Source: Ralstonia soli
GTDB lineage: Bacteria; Pseudomonadota; Gammaproteobacteria; Burkholderiales; Burkholderiaceae
NCBI RefSeq assembly: GCF_023955655.1
Contig: NZ_JAMXHT010000002.1
Coordinates: 124,001-188,000, forward strand
Length of the DNA stretch: 64,000 nucleotides
Direction: 5' to 3'
Shown: in pieces, positions 44,907 through 53,046 of the stretch
How positions within the stretch are numbered: position 1 is the stretch's first letter
How the letters are laid out: each line of letters starts with the position of its first letter
Program-made: the position numbers and the translations under genes
Notes under the pieces: generated by a model
What the model saw: the letters and a program-made list of their open reading frames with translations, nothing else
Told to the model about the DNA's origin: nothing
The model's database searches: none

Positions 44907-45644
44907 ATGAAGAAGGTTCTGATCATCGGCGCAACGTCGGCCATGGCCGAAGCCACGGCGCGACGCATGGCCCAACGCGGCGACGCGCTGTTCCTGGTGG
45001 GCCGCAGCGCGCCGCGCCTGCAGTCCATGATCGACGATCTGCGCACGCGTGGCGCGCCGCACGTGCATATGGCCGTCATGGACGCCAATGACTTCAATGC
45101 CCATGCCGCCGTCATCCATGAAGCCGATGCGGCGCTCGGCGGCATCGATACGGTGCTGATCTCGCACGGCACGTTATCTGATCAGGCCGCATGCGCGCGG
45201 TCGGTGGAGCTGACCATGGCCGAGTTGCGCACGAACGCGTTGTCGGTCGTGGCCATGCTGACGCTGCTGGCCAACCTGTTCGAACAGCGGCGCACCGGCA
45301 CCATTGCGGTGATTTCCTCGGTGGCCGGCGAGCGCGGCCGCCAGAGCAACTATGTCTACGGCAGCGCCAAGGCCATGGTCACCGCGTTCATGTCCGGCCT
45401 GCGGCAACGGCTCGCCAAGGCGGGTGTGTCTGTCGTCACGATCAAGCCTGGCTTTGTGGATACGCCGATGACCAGCGCCTTCCGCAAGAACGCGCTGTGG
45501 ATCAGCCCGGACGCCGCCGCCGGCCATATTCTCAATGCCATCGATCGTGGTACTGCCGTCGCCTATGTGCCAGGATTCTGGCGGCTCATCATGTTGATCA
45601 TCCGCGCCTTGCCGGATGCGGTGTTCCGCCGCCTGGCGCTCTAG
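44907..45644 (+). CDS. dprE2: DprE2-like short-chain dehydrogenase (keto-ribose reductase)
   Basis: A 245-residue SDR. The NAD(P) motif is GATSAMAEATARRMA, then ISHGTLSDQ, the catalytic Ser in VISSVAGERG and YVYGSAKA (Tyr-x3-Lys), with KPGFVDTPM after. A C-terminal hydrophobic helix (GFWRLIMLIIRALPDAVFRRL) is typical of DprE2 proteins. It would reduce the 2'-keto intermediate from the DprE1-like enzyme to arabinose. Its last 96 bases are duplicated, with about 84% identity, at 47964-48059. Confidence 0.9.
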   Translation: MKKVLIIGATSAMAEATARRMAQRGDALFLVGRSAPRLQSMIDDLRTRGAPHVHMAVMDANDFNAHAAVIHEADAALGGIDTVLISHGTLSDQAACARSVELTMAELRTNALSVVAMLTLLANLFEQRRTGTIAVISSVAGERGRQSNYVYGSAKAMVTAFMSGLRQRLAKAGVSVVTIKPGFVDTPMTSAFRKNALWISPDAAAGHILNAIDRGTAVAYVPGFWRLIMLIIRALPDAVFRRLAL

Positions 45645-45937
45645 GGGCGATTCGCCATGCCCGCATAAACATATGGACTTTTCTCTTGGTTCTTAAGGCA
45701 TGGATTTTGGCTCCGTTTTTTTCTCGTAATCATGGGTCATGTCAAGGAGAGAAGGTTTTTTTGAAATATTAGGCGAACACTTTTTGGTAAAACTCATGCT
45801 TGTTGGGGTTTGCTAAGTTTTTTGCAGCACGTTCATATTAGGGGGCTTTGTATTTTCTTCTTGCGGTGCTATTTTTTGTATGAAGATTTCAGCGGTAAAT
45901 CGGGGGAATACGCGTATTCAACGCGAAGGGGCCACTG
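45645..45937. promoter_or_regulatory. AT-rich leader of the asparagine synthetase-like gene with 14-bp palindrome
   Basis: This 293-base gap is far richer in A+T than the surroundings, with several runs of five or more T. A perfect 14-bp palindrome, GAATACGCGTATTC, lies at 45906-45919, 18 bases before the ATG of the following gene, and could be an operator. No convincing -35/-10 pair or antitermination (ops) element was found. Confidence 0.5.
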
Positions 45938-47881
45938 ATGTGCGGAATTGCTGGGCTACTGGCATATGGGACTCTCGATGGTTTGACAGAGTGTGTCGGC
46001 AGTATGTTGACATCGTTGGCTCACCGCGGCCCGGATGATTGCGGTGTCTGGGGAGACGCCGAGCATGGGGTCGTGCTTGGTCATCGACGTCTGGCAATTC
46101 TTGATCTGTCGCCCGCGGGGCATCAACCCATGCCCTCGGCCAGTGGGCGCTATCACCTTGTCTACAACGGTGAAATCTACAATTTCGAGGCACTTCGCAA
46201 GACGCTTGAGGCCGAGGGCGACGTGGCCGCATGGCGAGGGCATTCTGACACCGAGGTGCTCTTGGCCGCGTTTGAAGTATGGGGGGTTGAGGCAACGCTG
46301 CGTCGACTCGTGGGAATGTTCGCCATTGCGGTGTGGGACAAGGCAGATCGTACGCTGACACTTGCGCGAGACCGGATGGGTGAGAAGCCTCTTTATTATG
46401 GTTTCGTTGGCGAGCGATTCGTTTTTGCTTCGGAGCAGAAAGCAATTCACGCAGTGTTCGGTGATCAGCTTCAGATCGACCGGGACGCGCTGGGCGAATT
46501 CATGCGATTCGGCTACATACCTGCCCCGAAATCCATCTATCGCGGTATCTCAAAGCTGCTGCCCGGACATTTTTTGCGGCTGAAGGCGCGAAACTCACCG
46601 GAAGCGCAACCGCAAGTATTTTGGGAGATCGGCGATGCATCCCAGGCGGAATTGCGTACGCAACTGTCACATTGCGACGATGCGCAACTGACCGAGCGTG
46701 TTGATCAGGCGCTTCGCGAGGCGGTGCGTCTACAGATGGTTTCGGATGTGCCGCTCGGTGCGTTTCTGTCGGGGGGGATCGACTCCAGCGCTGTCGTTTC
46801 CCTGATGCAAGCACAAAGCTCGCAGCGCGTTCGCACATTTACGATCGGGTTTGCTGAGGATGGCTTTAATGAAGCCCCTTATGCGCAGGCGGTGGCAAAG
46901 CATCTTGGCACAGACCATACGGAAATGTATGTCAGCGCCGATATTGCCGCATCCGTCATTCCGGAGCTTCCTCGCGTCTATGACGAACCGTTCGCGGATT
47001 CTTCGCAAATCCCCACCATGTTGGTGTCGAGGCTGACGCGCCAACATGTCACGGTGTCGTTATCCGGGGATGGCGGGGACGAGTTGTTTGCGGGCTATCC
47101 ACGCTATCAAATGACAGAATCCCTGTGGCGACGCGTCAGCCGTCAACCCAAGGCACTACGTCGCTCGGTTGCGGCGGGGTTGGCATGCTTACCCGCACGC
47201 GATTGGGATCGCATCCTGAGCGTGATGCCGGCCCGCTTGCGGAACCGCGTCAACGGACATCAGGTTCATCGGGCAGCCCAATTAATGACCTCATCGACGC
47301 TGGCCGAGATGTACGTTCGGCTGAGGTCGCAATGGCAACCGGAGGATAGTGTTGTCCTAGGGAGCACTCGCCCTGAAGTGTTCGCACCCAGATGGAGGGA
47401 TGACGAAGATCCGATACTTGCCATGCGGCAGTGGGATTTGAATCAATATCTTCCGGATGATCTTCTTGTCAAGGCTGACAGGGCGACCATGAGTGTAAGT
47501 CTGGAAGCGCGAGCCCCAATGCTTGACCACCGATTGGTTGAGCTTGCCGTTGCGCTTCCTCGGCACGCCCTGGTGCGCGACGGCGTTGGTAAATGGGTGC
47601 TTCGCCGAGTGTTGGATCGCTACGTACCCCGTAACCTGATTGAGCGCCCCAAAGTGGGGTTTTCCATTCCGTTGGCGCAATGGTTGCGCGGCCCATTGCG
47701 CGATTGGGCGGAGTCCCTGTTGGATCCGGCAACGTTGAATCGGCAGGGGTTCCTCGACGCCAAAAAGATCACGGAAATGTGGCAACAGCACGTAGGCGGT
47801 TTGTATGATCGGAACCTTTCTCTATGGAACGTATTGATGTTCCAGGCGTGGCTGGCGGCACAGGATAACGCGGGCAAGTAA
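45938..47881 (+). CDS. Glutamine-dependent asparagine synthetase-like amidotransferase (AsnB family)
   Basis: A 647-residue protein. The N-terminal glutaminase domain begins MCGIAGLL with the nucleophile Cys2, then LAHRGPDDCGVWG, LGHRRLAILDLSPAGHQPM and YNGEIYNFEALR. The C-terminal ATP-pyrophosphatase domain contains LSGGIDSSAVVSLM and LSGDGGDELFAGYPRY. AAGGGG precedes the ATG. In polysaccharide loci such enzymes often amidate a carboxyl of a sugar acid or amino-acid substituent, rather than make asparagine. Base composition is clearly lower in GC than the neighbours and it is flanked by two copies of the dprE2 3' end, suggesting recent transfer. Confidence 0.9.
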   Translation: MCGIAGLLAYGTLDGLTECVGSMLTSLAHRGPDDCGVWGDAEHGVVLGHRRLAILDLSPAGHQPMPSASGRYHLVYNGEIYNFEALRKTLEAEGDVAAWRGHSDTEVLLAAFEVWGVEATLRRLVGMFAIAVWDKADRTLTLARDRMGEKPLYYGFVGERFVFASEQKAIHAVFGDQLQIDRDALGEFMRFGYIPAPKSIYRGISKLLPGHFLRLKARNSPEAQPQVFWEIGDASQAELRTQLSHCDDAQLTERVDQALREAVRLQMVSDVPLGAFLSGGIDSSAVVSLMQAQSSQRVRTFTIGFAEDGFNEAPYAQAVAKHLGTDHTEMYVSADIAASVIPELPRVYDEPFADSSQIPTMLVSRLTRQHVTVSLSGDGGDELFAGYPRYQMTESLWRRVSRQPKALRRSVAAGLACLPARDWDRILSVMPARLRNRVNGHQVHRAAQLMTSSTLAEMYVRLRSQWQPEDSVVLGSTRPEVFAPRWRDDEDPILAMRQWDLNQYLPDDLLVKADRATMSVSLEARAPMLDHRLVELAVALPRHALVRDGVGKWVLRRVLDRYVPRNLIERPKVGFSIPLAQWLRGPLRDWAESLLDPATLNRQGFLDAKKITEMWQQHVGGLYDRNLSLWNVLMFQAWLAAQDNAGK

Positions 47882-47963
47882 GCCGCCTGCGTTGCCATCG
47901 GGTTACCACATCCCCTACGCGTTTTGCCTGAAAAGGCACGACGTGGCTGGGGCGCACGACCTC

Positions 47964-48059
47964 GGCACGGCCGTCGCCTATGTGCCCGGGTTCTGGCGGT
48001 TCATCATGCTGGTGATTCGCGCGCTGCCGGAGGCGATGTTCCGCCGCCTAGCGCGCTAG
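47964..48059 (+). pseudogene. Duplicate 3' end of dprE2 (recombination scar)
   Basis: These 96 bases encode GTAVAYVPGFWRFIMLVIRA and the stop, matching the last 31 codons of the dprE2-like gene at 45549-45644 with 15 mismatches by eye (about 84% identity). Most differences are in third positions, so it came from a related, once functional allele. There is no start codon. Its stop overlaps that of the minus-strand GT2 gene (CTAG), suggesting that this was the original dprE2 position before a cassette was inserted. Confidence 0.85.
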
Positions 48060-48916
48060 ACGTCCGCAGCACGGGCTGGACGGATGTCATCGTCCTGCAC
48101 GGCGGGGTGCTCCAGCTCGCGCACCTTCAGCACGATCATGTACTCATAGATGCACTGCAGAAGCGAGTAGTGCAGGCCGATCCATCCGTCCAACCATGCG
48201 CGGCGACACCCCATCATGTAGAAAAATTTCAGCAGTGGCCGGCCCGGCATGCGGTAGAACAGGCGCTTCTGGTGCAAGCGGCGCTCATTTGGATCGCGTC
48301 CGAACAACGCTGTGCCGATGGACGGCTTGCCGACGCGATTGGAGACAATCAGCTCCGCTTCCATCGTCGAATACATGTTGTGCTTGCTGAGCCAATGCGC
48401 CATCCCCTTGGAGAAGGAGAAGTGATCAAAGTGGTGGGATAGGTCGACGATGGTCCCATCCACGACCAGGACCTCGTTGATTTCGCGCTCATAGTGAACG
48501 CGTGTTCGCCGAACCAGCCGGATAAACAGCGGCGAAATGACGGATCGTTTCAGGTGCTTGCCCATCCAATAGTCATCCCGCCGCAGGCGCCCGGCCGCCA
48601 CGTGGTCGGGGGCGCCGGCTGCGAGCGCCAGGCATTCCTGGATCAGCTCGGGTGAGGCACGTTCGTCCGCATCGAGAATCAGCACCCAATCGTTCTCGAA
48701 CGGAAGCGTGTGCAGGCCAAAATTGCGCTGCGCCGCATAGTTGTCAAACGGGCGGATCGAGACCTTGGCACCGTGTGCGGCGGCGATTTCGCGCGTATTG
48801 TCCGTGCTCTGGGAATCGAGCACATGGATGTCCGACAGACCCGACAACGCGCGCAGGCAGCCGGCAATATCCAGCGCCTCGTTCTTTGTCAGGATCAGTA
48901 CAGAGACACCGCTCAT
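48056..48916 (-). CDS. Family 2 glycosyltransferase
   Basis: A 286-residue GT-A fold enzyme. SVLILTKNEALDIAGCL opens the nucleotide-binding domain; VLDSQSTDNTREIA and WVLILDADERASPELI hold the DxD-type acidic residues. The C-terminal part (RPLLKFFYMMGCRRAWLDGWIGLHYSLLQCIYEYMIVLK) is an amphipathic membrane-associated segment found in EPS and LPS-core beta-glycosyltransferases (WaaE-like). GGGGAG precedes the start. It is the last gene of the wza-wzb-wzc minus-strand unit. Confidence 0.9.
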   Translation of the reverse strand: MSGVSVLILTKNEALDIAGCLRALSGLSDIHVLDSQSTDNTREIAAAHGAKVSIRPFDNYAAQRNFGLHTLPFENDWVLILDADERASPELIQECLALAAGAPDHVAAGRLRRDDYWMGKHLKRSVISPLFIRLVRRTRVHYEREINEVLVVDGTIVDLSHHFDHFSFSKGMAHWLSKHNMYSTMEAELIVSNRVGKPSIGTALFGRDPNERRLHQKRLFYRMPGRPLLKFFYMMGCRRAWLDGWIGLHYSLLQCIYEYMIVLKVRELEHPAVQDDDIRPARAADV

Positions 48917-48940
48917 GCGCTCTCCCCGCGGCTGGTGCGT

Positions 48941-51184
48941 TCACACGTGCTCGCCCTGCGTTCGGCCGTATTGGCTCATGTACCGGTACTTGCCATACAG
49001 ATAGTGCGGGCGGTACCAGCGGCCTTCCACATGCAGGCCGTTGAACAGGACGCCCTTGATGTCGCTGCCGACTTGCTTCAGCGCCCGCTGTGCCGCCACC
49101 AGTTCGCGCGCGGTGGTGACATCCGCGCGTGCAACCGCGAAAACCACGCCTGCGTGCTTGGCCAGCACGGTGGCATCGCTTGCGGCCAGCACTGGCGGTG
49201 TATCGAGCAGAACCAGGTCGTAGCGCTCTTTCAACGCGTCAAGCACGCTCTCCATGTTGGGATGTTCCAGCAGGTCCGCAGCCCGCGGCGGTTGCGTGCC
49301 CGTGGAGATGAAGTCCATGCCGGGCATGACGTCGCGCCGGATCGCCTCGTCCAGCGGAGAGCCCGTCAGGATCTCGGTCAGGCCCGGCTTGCGCGGGCGA
49401 TCCAGGTCGCGGTTCAGCTTGCCGCGGCGCAAGTCGGCGTCGACCAGGACCACCTTGCGCCCCGCCTGCGCGGCCACTGCCGCAAAGTTGAGGCTGACGA
49501 AGGACTTGCCGACACCCGGCGCGGGGCCTGTGATGATCACCACGCGGTTGGGGCTGTTCAACAGCGCAAACTGCAGCGCGGTGCGGAACGCACGCAGGTT
49601 TTCAATGGCAGGGTCCTCAGGCTGGTCATTCGCCAGCAGTGTCACATGGGACTCTGGCGAGGGCGCGATATGCGCCTGCGCGTTGCTGAACGGAATCGTG
49701 GCGTACACGGTCAGGCCGGTCTGCTGCTCGACTTCGTCCGCATCGGCCAGGCCACCGTCCAGCACGTGCCGCAGCATCACGACCAGCAGCGCCACGATCA
49801 GGCCCAGCACGCCAGCCACCGCGGAGATCATCGGCCGGTTCGGGCGAACGGGTACAAGCGGAATGTCGGCCGAGTCGATCAGGCGCGCCGTGCCCACCTT
49901 GCTGGCCTTGGCCAGCTTCAGCTCCTGCGTATCGTTGAGCAGCGTCTGGTAGAGCTCGGTGCTGACCTTCACGTCGCGCATCAGGCGCAGCACGTTCTGC
50001 TCGACCTCAGGCAGCTTCTGGATTTTGGACGAAACGCCGCCCAGCTGCGCAGAGAGGCTGCCGATCTGGCTATCGATGATGGCCACGCTGGGATGGTTGG
50101 GCGTGAAGCGCGCCACGAGCTCTTCGCGCTTCTGGCGCAGTTCCTGCAGCCGGGTCTGAATCTGCACGGACTGTGACAGGATCAGCTTCGACTCCTCGCT
50201 CAGGTCGATGGTGCCGCGCTGGTTGCGCATGGCGTTGTACCGGGTCTCCGCGGTTTCCACCTGCTGCTTGAGTTGCGGCATCTGGCTTTCGAGGAACTTC
50301 AGCGATTTCTCCGCTTCTTCCGCCTTGCGGTGGACGTTCTGGTCGACATATTCCTGGGCAATGGCATTGAGGATGGCCGCCGCATGAACGGGTGAGTTGT
50401 CCTCCAGCGCCACGCCGATCACACCGCTCTGCTTGCCGCGCTCGGCAATCATCAGCCGTGACTGCAGGGCGCTGATCGCTGCGCCGCGCGGAAGGTGCAG
50501 CACGGTGTAGACCGCGCCGGGGTTACCGGCCAACTGACTGATCTCAAGCTGCATCGGCCCGCTGCGGGTGGTAATCGTCAGCGGTGTGCCGACGGTGCCG
50601 CGCGCGACGGTGTCCTCCTTGGCGAACGTGGCCTCATAGGTGTTGCCATCCAGCTTGGTGATGCGGATGGGGCTGCCTTCCAGGCCGGGCGGCACCGTCA
50701 TGCTGGCGACTTTGATCGATTCGCTGCCCCATGCAAAGCCGCCCCAGCCGAACAGGCCCGGTGATGACAGTGCGCGGTTGTGTGATGCGATCGTGCTGCC
50801 GATCACGGGGAAGTAGCGCGGCGCGGCTGCGATATCGAGGTGCAGCGTGTCGACCGCCTTGCCTACCACCATGCGCGAGCGCAGCAGTTCCATTTCGGCC
50901 GAGGCAGCCGGCTTCACGTCGAACATCGGAGACAGGCTGGCGGCCAGCTTGGAGCTGGCGCCACCGGTGCTCATGTCTTCCACCTGCACGACAATGTCGG
51001 CCCGGTACACCGGCTTGCTGAGCATGGCGTAGGCAATGCCCATCAGCAGGATGAAGCCGGCGACGAGTATGAAGGTCCTTTTGTAGCGGACCAGGGTGTC
51101 CAGGATGGCGGTCAGATCCAGCGGCGCTTCGCCACCTTCCTCGATCTCCGTTACATGGTCCCGAAAATCCCTGACATTGCTCAT
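48941..51184 (-). CDS. wzc: Wzc-type polysaccharide co-polymerase / tyrosine autokinase, copy 2
   Basis: A 747-residue protein, EpsB-like in Ralstonia terms. Helix 1 is TFILVAGFILLMGIAYAML, followed by a Wzz periplasmic domain with coiled coils, the PNRP motif before helix 2 (ISAVAGVLGLIVALLVVML), then the kinase with Walker A ITGPAPGVGKS, Walker A' VVLVDADLRRGK and Walker B VLLDTPP. The C-terminus carries a Tyr cluster (WYRPHYLYGKYRYMSQYG), the usual autophosphorylation tail. Its ATG overlaps the phosphatase stop (ATGA), a classic Wza-Wzb-Wzc order. Confidence 0.93.
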   Translation of the reverse strand: MSNVRDFRDHVTEIEEGGEAPLDLTAILDTLVRYKRTFILVAGFILLMGIAYAMLSKPVYRADIVVQVEDMSTGGASSKLAASLSPMFDVKPAASAEMELLRSRMVVGKAVDTLHLDIAAAPRYFPVIGSTIASHNRALSSPGLFGWGGFAWGSESIKVASMTVPPGLEGSPIRITKLDGNTYEATFAKEDTVARGTVGTPLTITTRSGPMQLEISQLAGNPGAVYTVLHLPRGAAISALQSRLMIAERGKQSGVIGVALEDNSPVHAAAILNAIAQEYVDQNVHRKAEEAEKSLKFLESQMPQLKQQVETAETRYNAMRNQRGTIDLSEESKLILSQSVQIQTRLQELRQKREELVARFTPNHPSVAIIDSQIGSLSAQLGGVSSKIQKLPEVEQNVLRLMRDVKVSTELYQTLLNDTQELKLAKASKVGTARLIDSADIPLVPVRPNRPMISAVAGVLGLIVALLVVMLRHVLDGGLADADEVEQQTGLTVYATIPFSNAQAHIAPSPESHVTLLANDQPEDPAIENLRAFRTALQFALLNSPNRVVIITGPAPGVGKSFVSLNFAAVAAQAGRKVVLVDADLRRGKLNRDLDRPRKPGLTEILTGSPLDEAIRRDVMPGMDFISTGTQPPRAADLLEHPNMESVLDALKERYDLVLLDTPPVLAASDATVLAKHAGVVFAVARADVTTARELVAAQRALKQVGSDIKGVLFNGLHVEGRWYRPHYLYGKYRYMSQYGRTQGEHV

Positions 51185-51651
51185 GATGCCTCCTCGTACC
51201 CGCTTTCGTTCTCAAGTTGCTGCACTCTTGCCGACCACGATTCGACCCCGAACCGGATCATTCCAAGAACGACTGCAAACATGCCGTGTGTGCTGGCGAC
51301 TGGGTCCGGCACATCGGCATCGATCGATTCGCAAAGGCGATAAGTCTTGCCCTGTGCGTCCGCATAGGTAGCTTCCAGTTGCTGGCGCTGGTCGCTCTCC
51401 ATGACCAGGATCAGGTCGGCATCGCTGATCAGCGCCAAGTCGATGGGGCGCGCGCGATGAGGACGCAGGTCCAGCCCCTCCTGTGCCAGAAGCCGGATGG
51501 CACGTGGATCGGCGCCGGCCCCTTCTGGTGGGGAGATGCCCGCCGACACGATGCGGCGGTCAGGCAGCGCGCGGCGCAGCAGCTGTTCCGCCATCGGACT
51601 GCGGCAGCGGTTGCCAAGACAGACCACGAGGATCGAACGTATTTTCGGCAC
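51181..51651 (-). CDS. wzb: Low-molecular-weight protein tyrosine phosphatase (Wzb/EpsP-like)
   Basis: A 156-residue cytoplasmic phosphatase. The P-loop CLGNRCRS (Cys11, Arg17) is at the N-terminus and the general-acid Asp is in VPDPV. It dephosphorylates the Tyr-rich tail of the kinase encoded directly downstream. It lies between wza and wzc with nine bases to the former and a four-base overlap with the latter. Confidence 0.93.
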   Translation of the reverse strand: MPKIRSILVVCLGNRCRSPMAEQLLRRALPDRRIVSAGISPPEGAGADPRAIRLLAQEGLDLRPHRARPIDLALISDADLILVMESDQRQQLEATYADAQGKTYRLCESIDADVPDPVASTHGMFAVVLGMIRFGVESWSARVQQLENESGYEEAS

Positions 51652-51660
51652 AGGCGTGTC

Positions 51661-52812
51661 CTATGGGAGGGGGCGAATCAAGGCCGGCACGCCCGTGATC
51701 GGCTGGAACAGCAGAGACATCACACGGCTCCAGCGCACCACCTCACGCGCATCCACGTAGACCACGTCCTTGGGCTGCAGGTCGAACCCCTCGGCCACGG
51801 CCATCGCGGCCGGCGTCGAGCCATCGAGATGGAAGATCTCCGGGTTGCCGGAGTCCTTCTTGCGAATGACGTAGATCTGGCCCGCGTTCGCCGTGGTGGG
51901 ATTGACGCCACCGGCTTCCCCCAGCGCCTCGTTCAGCGACATGCGGCCATCGCGCATCAGCAGCGAGACGGGTTTCACCACTTCGCCGCTCACGAAGATC
52001 TTGCTGGCTTCGCGCTGCTCCACGCGGACCATGTCGCCATTGCGCAGTAGGATGCGGGCCGGATCGATGCCCTTGGACAGCAACGCCGGCATGTCGACAT
52101 ACCAGGTGCGGTCGCCGCGTGTGACACGAATGCGGCTGTTGTCGCCCGTCAGGTTGACCACGCCACCGGCGCGGTTCAGTGCCTCGACCAGCGTCATCGG
52201 TGCGTCATCGATCGCCAGCGTCCCGGGCAGCTTGACTTCACCGTCCACGTAGACGCGCTGGCTGCGGAAGCCCAGTACGCGCACCGTCATCTGCGGATCA
52301 CGCACCACGCGGGAGATGATGCGCGTCATCTCCGTGCGCAGTTCGTTGGTGGTCTTGCCCGCAACACGCATCACGCCGGCGTAGGGGAACTGGATATCGC
52401 CGCTGGGGCTGACCACATAGCCCGGCATGTTGGATCCGTTGCCGGTTTGCGGGATCTCCGCTGCGCTGGTCACGCTGTAGGTTTGCGTCGGAAACACCAA
52501 CTCGGGGTGGTCCCACACCACCACGGAGATGATGTCGCCCGGGCCGATGCGGTAGGGCTCCGGCGTGGCGAAGAGTTCTTCCACACCGAGGTTGTGGGGT
52601 TTCGCGTCACGGCGAAGCTCGTCATTGAGCTGCGGCGTGATCATGGTGACCTTGGGGGGCGTTTCTCCGGGCCTGCCGGTCGCAGCCATGGCTTGCTCGG
52701 AAATGTGCATGCCTGGCGCCCCCGCACAAGCCGATAGCAGCACTGCCGCGCACAGTGCGATCAGGAGGGACGGACGCGGTCCGCAGGTAATCACAGAACG
52801 ACCGGATGACAT
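51661..52812 (-). CDS. wza: Outer-membrane polysaccharide export lipoprotein (Wza/EpsA-like)
   Basis: A 383-residue lipoprotein. The start at 52812 has GGGAGG upstream; the signal peptide ends in the lipobox LLSAC. PES domain: YRIGPGDIISVVVWDHPEL, then repeated SLBB domains (VYVDGEVKLPGTLAI, IFVSGEVVKPVSLLM) and a C-terminal helix (VVRWSRVMSLLFQPITGVPALI) that forms the outer-membrane barrel. It makes the export channel for the EPS. It heads the minus-strand wza-wzb-wzc-GT2 unit; the promoter should be in the 234-base gap to the divergent glycosyltransferase gene, where no clear box was seen. Confidence 0.93.
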   Translation of the reverse strand: MSSGRSVITCGPRPSLLIALCAAVLLSACAGAPGMHISEQAMAATGRPGETPPKVTMITPQLNDELRRDAKPHNLGVEELFATPEPYRIGPGDIISVVVWDHPELVFPTQTYSVTSAAEIPQTGNGSNMPGYVVSPSGDIQFPYAGVMRVAGKTTNELRTEMTRIISRVVRDPQMTVRVLGFRSQRVYVDGEVKLPGTLAIDDAPMTLVEALNRAGGVVNLTGDNSRIRVTRGDRTWYVDMPALLSKGIDPARILLRNGDMVRVEQREASKIFVSGEVVKPVSLLMRDGRMSLNEALGEAGGVNPTTANAGQIYVIRKKDSGNPEIFHLDGSTPAAMAVAEGFDLQPKDVVYVDAREVVRWSRVMSLLFQPITGVPALIRPLP

Positions 52813-53046
52813 CGTCGACCTCCCTTCGCTGTCCACGGGACGCTTGGCGCACCGCACAAGGCACAGTGACGCCTCTCGATGGTGCGAGAGTAGGTCTGCG
52901 CGATAGGGTTTTCGGTACGTTTCACCACATTGCGGAGGCAACGGCAGGGCGCCAACTCTTTTGTGGCGCAACGTACGGAGCATTGCCGGGCACCGGAATT
53001 AGCCTGCCGGAACCATCTGTCCCATGCAAAAAGAGGGCTCTGTTTC

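Noticed and set aside
45880-45900. An ops/JUMPstart-like antitermination element (CAGCGGTAAATC) before the AsnB-like gene
   Set aside because: It differs from GGCGGTAGnnT at several required positions and no other JUMPstart features are present.
47882-47963. Possible mobile-element ends around the AsnB-like block
   Set aside because: No terminal inverted repeats, target duplications or transposase were found; the flanking similarity is coding dprE2 sequence, which fits homologous recombination better.
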